Below, in pieces: positions 41,604-41,661 of a stretch of 41,661 bases of DNA (the first letter of the stretch is position 1; the number at the start of each line of letters is the position of its first letter). The translations under genes and the position numbers were made by a program. The DNA is from an uncultured Clostridia bacterium (GTDB taxonomy: Bacteria; Bacillota; Clostridia; Oscillospirales; Acutalibacteraceae), in contig CAMMVF010000022.1 of assembly GCA_946500295.1 (NCBI GenBank), positions 1-41,661 on the forward strand. Reading direction: 5' to 3'. Under the pieces are notes generated by a model. That model had not been told where the DNA came from. It made no database searches and saw only the letters and a program-made list of their open reading frames with translations.

Positions 41604-41661
41604 CATAGCACCCTGAAAACTGAATAAAGATTTTGAAAAGCATTTGCGCTGACCACTTGTC

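Noticed and set aside
41604-41661. Start of an rRNA operon spacer (a CCTGAAAACTGAATAA-like stretch)
   Set aside because: The phrase resembles rRNA spacer sequence, but too little is in the window and no rRNA gene can be seen.

Overview
The window looks like a chromosome segment of a low-to-mid GC, Gram-positive anaerobic Clostridia member, most likely Ruminococcus/Oscillospiraceae-like. The pointers are a CIRCE-controlled hrcA-grpE-dnaK-dnaJ-prmA order, PerR paired with a reverse rubrerythrin, a YtrA-type GntR regulator with its ABC exporter, lipoprotein signal peptides, many TTG/GTG starts behind strong Shine-Dalgarno sequences, and consensus sigma-A promoters. The assignment is inferred from gene content and codon use only; there is no rRNA gene in the window.

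Layout. (1) Positions 1-9.6 kb are clearly AT-rich and accessory: two small secreted/membrane proteins, an N-truncated kinase-HAD protein coupled to a phosphoribosyltransferase, an XRE regulator with a palindromic operator, an AAA/DUF4143 ATPase behind an elaborate promoter, an SfsA-like nuclease coupled to an FtsK-type translocase that carries its own PD-(D/E)xK-like segment, and a tyrosine-recombinase fragment pointing at the 3' end of a tRNA-Trp gene. This reads as a decayed genomic island at that tRNA. (2) 9.8-33.6 kb is higher-GC core-like sequence: a DnaA-box-rich spacer, rbr and perR, an amidase, mrp, prmA, the heat-shock operon, an ABC exporter with its GntR regulator, acetyltransferase/oxidase/HAD genes, nth, lepA, a DUF3783 protein, an SseB-family protein and a secreted protein with Ig-like repeats. 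(3) 33.6-41.7 kb is mixed: a strongly folded gene-less segment that could be an RNA, an autoregulated sdpR-sdpI pair without sdpC, a MacB-like ABC operon whose adaptor gene appears split by about 1.9 kb of AT-rich DNA, and two lipoproteins.

How the parts work together. The heat-shock operon is transcribed leftward from one promoter with CIRCE beside it, and a dispersed repeat plus a hairpin sit between dnaK and dnaJ. PerR and rubrerythrin form a peroxide-response pair. The GntR-ABC genes and the sdpR-sdpI genes both show inverted-repeat operators next to consensus promoters, consistent with autoregulated envelope-stress or export functions.

Most notable are the translocase/two-nuclease cluster at 5.1-8.3 kb, the multi-branched fold at 33.69-33.87 kb, repeated operators flanking promoters at 4.9 and 34.0 kb, a 110-bp dispersed repeat in three places, a chain of seven hairpins at 21.8 kb, and several junctions where two truncated genes meet. 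Some junctions could be assembly joins and need read-level checking.
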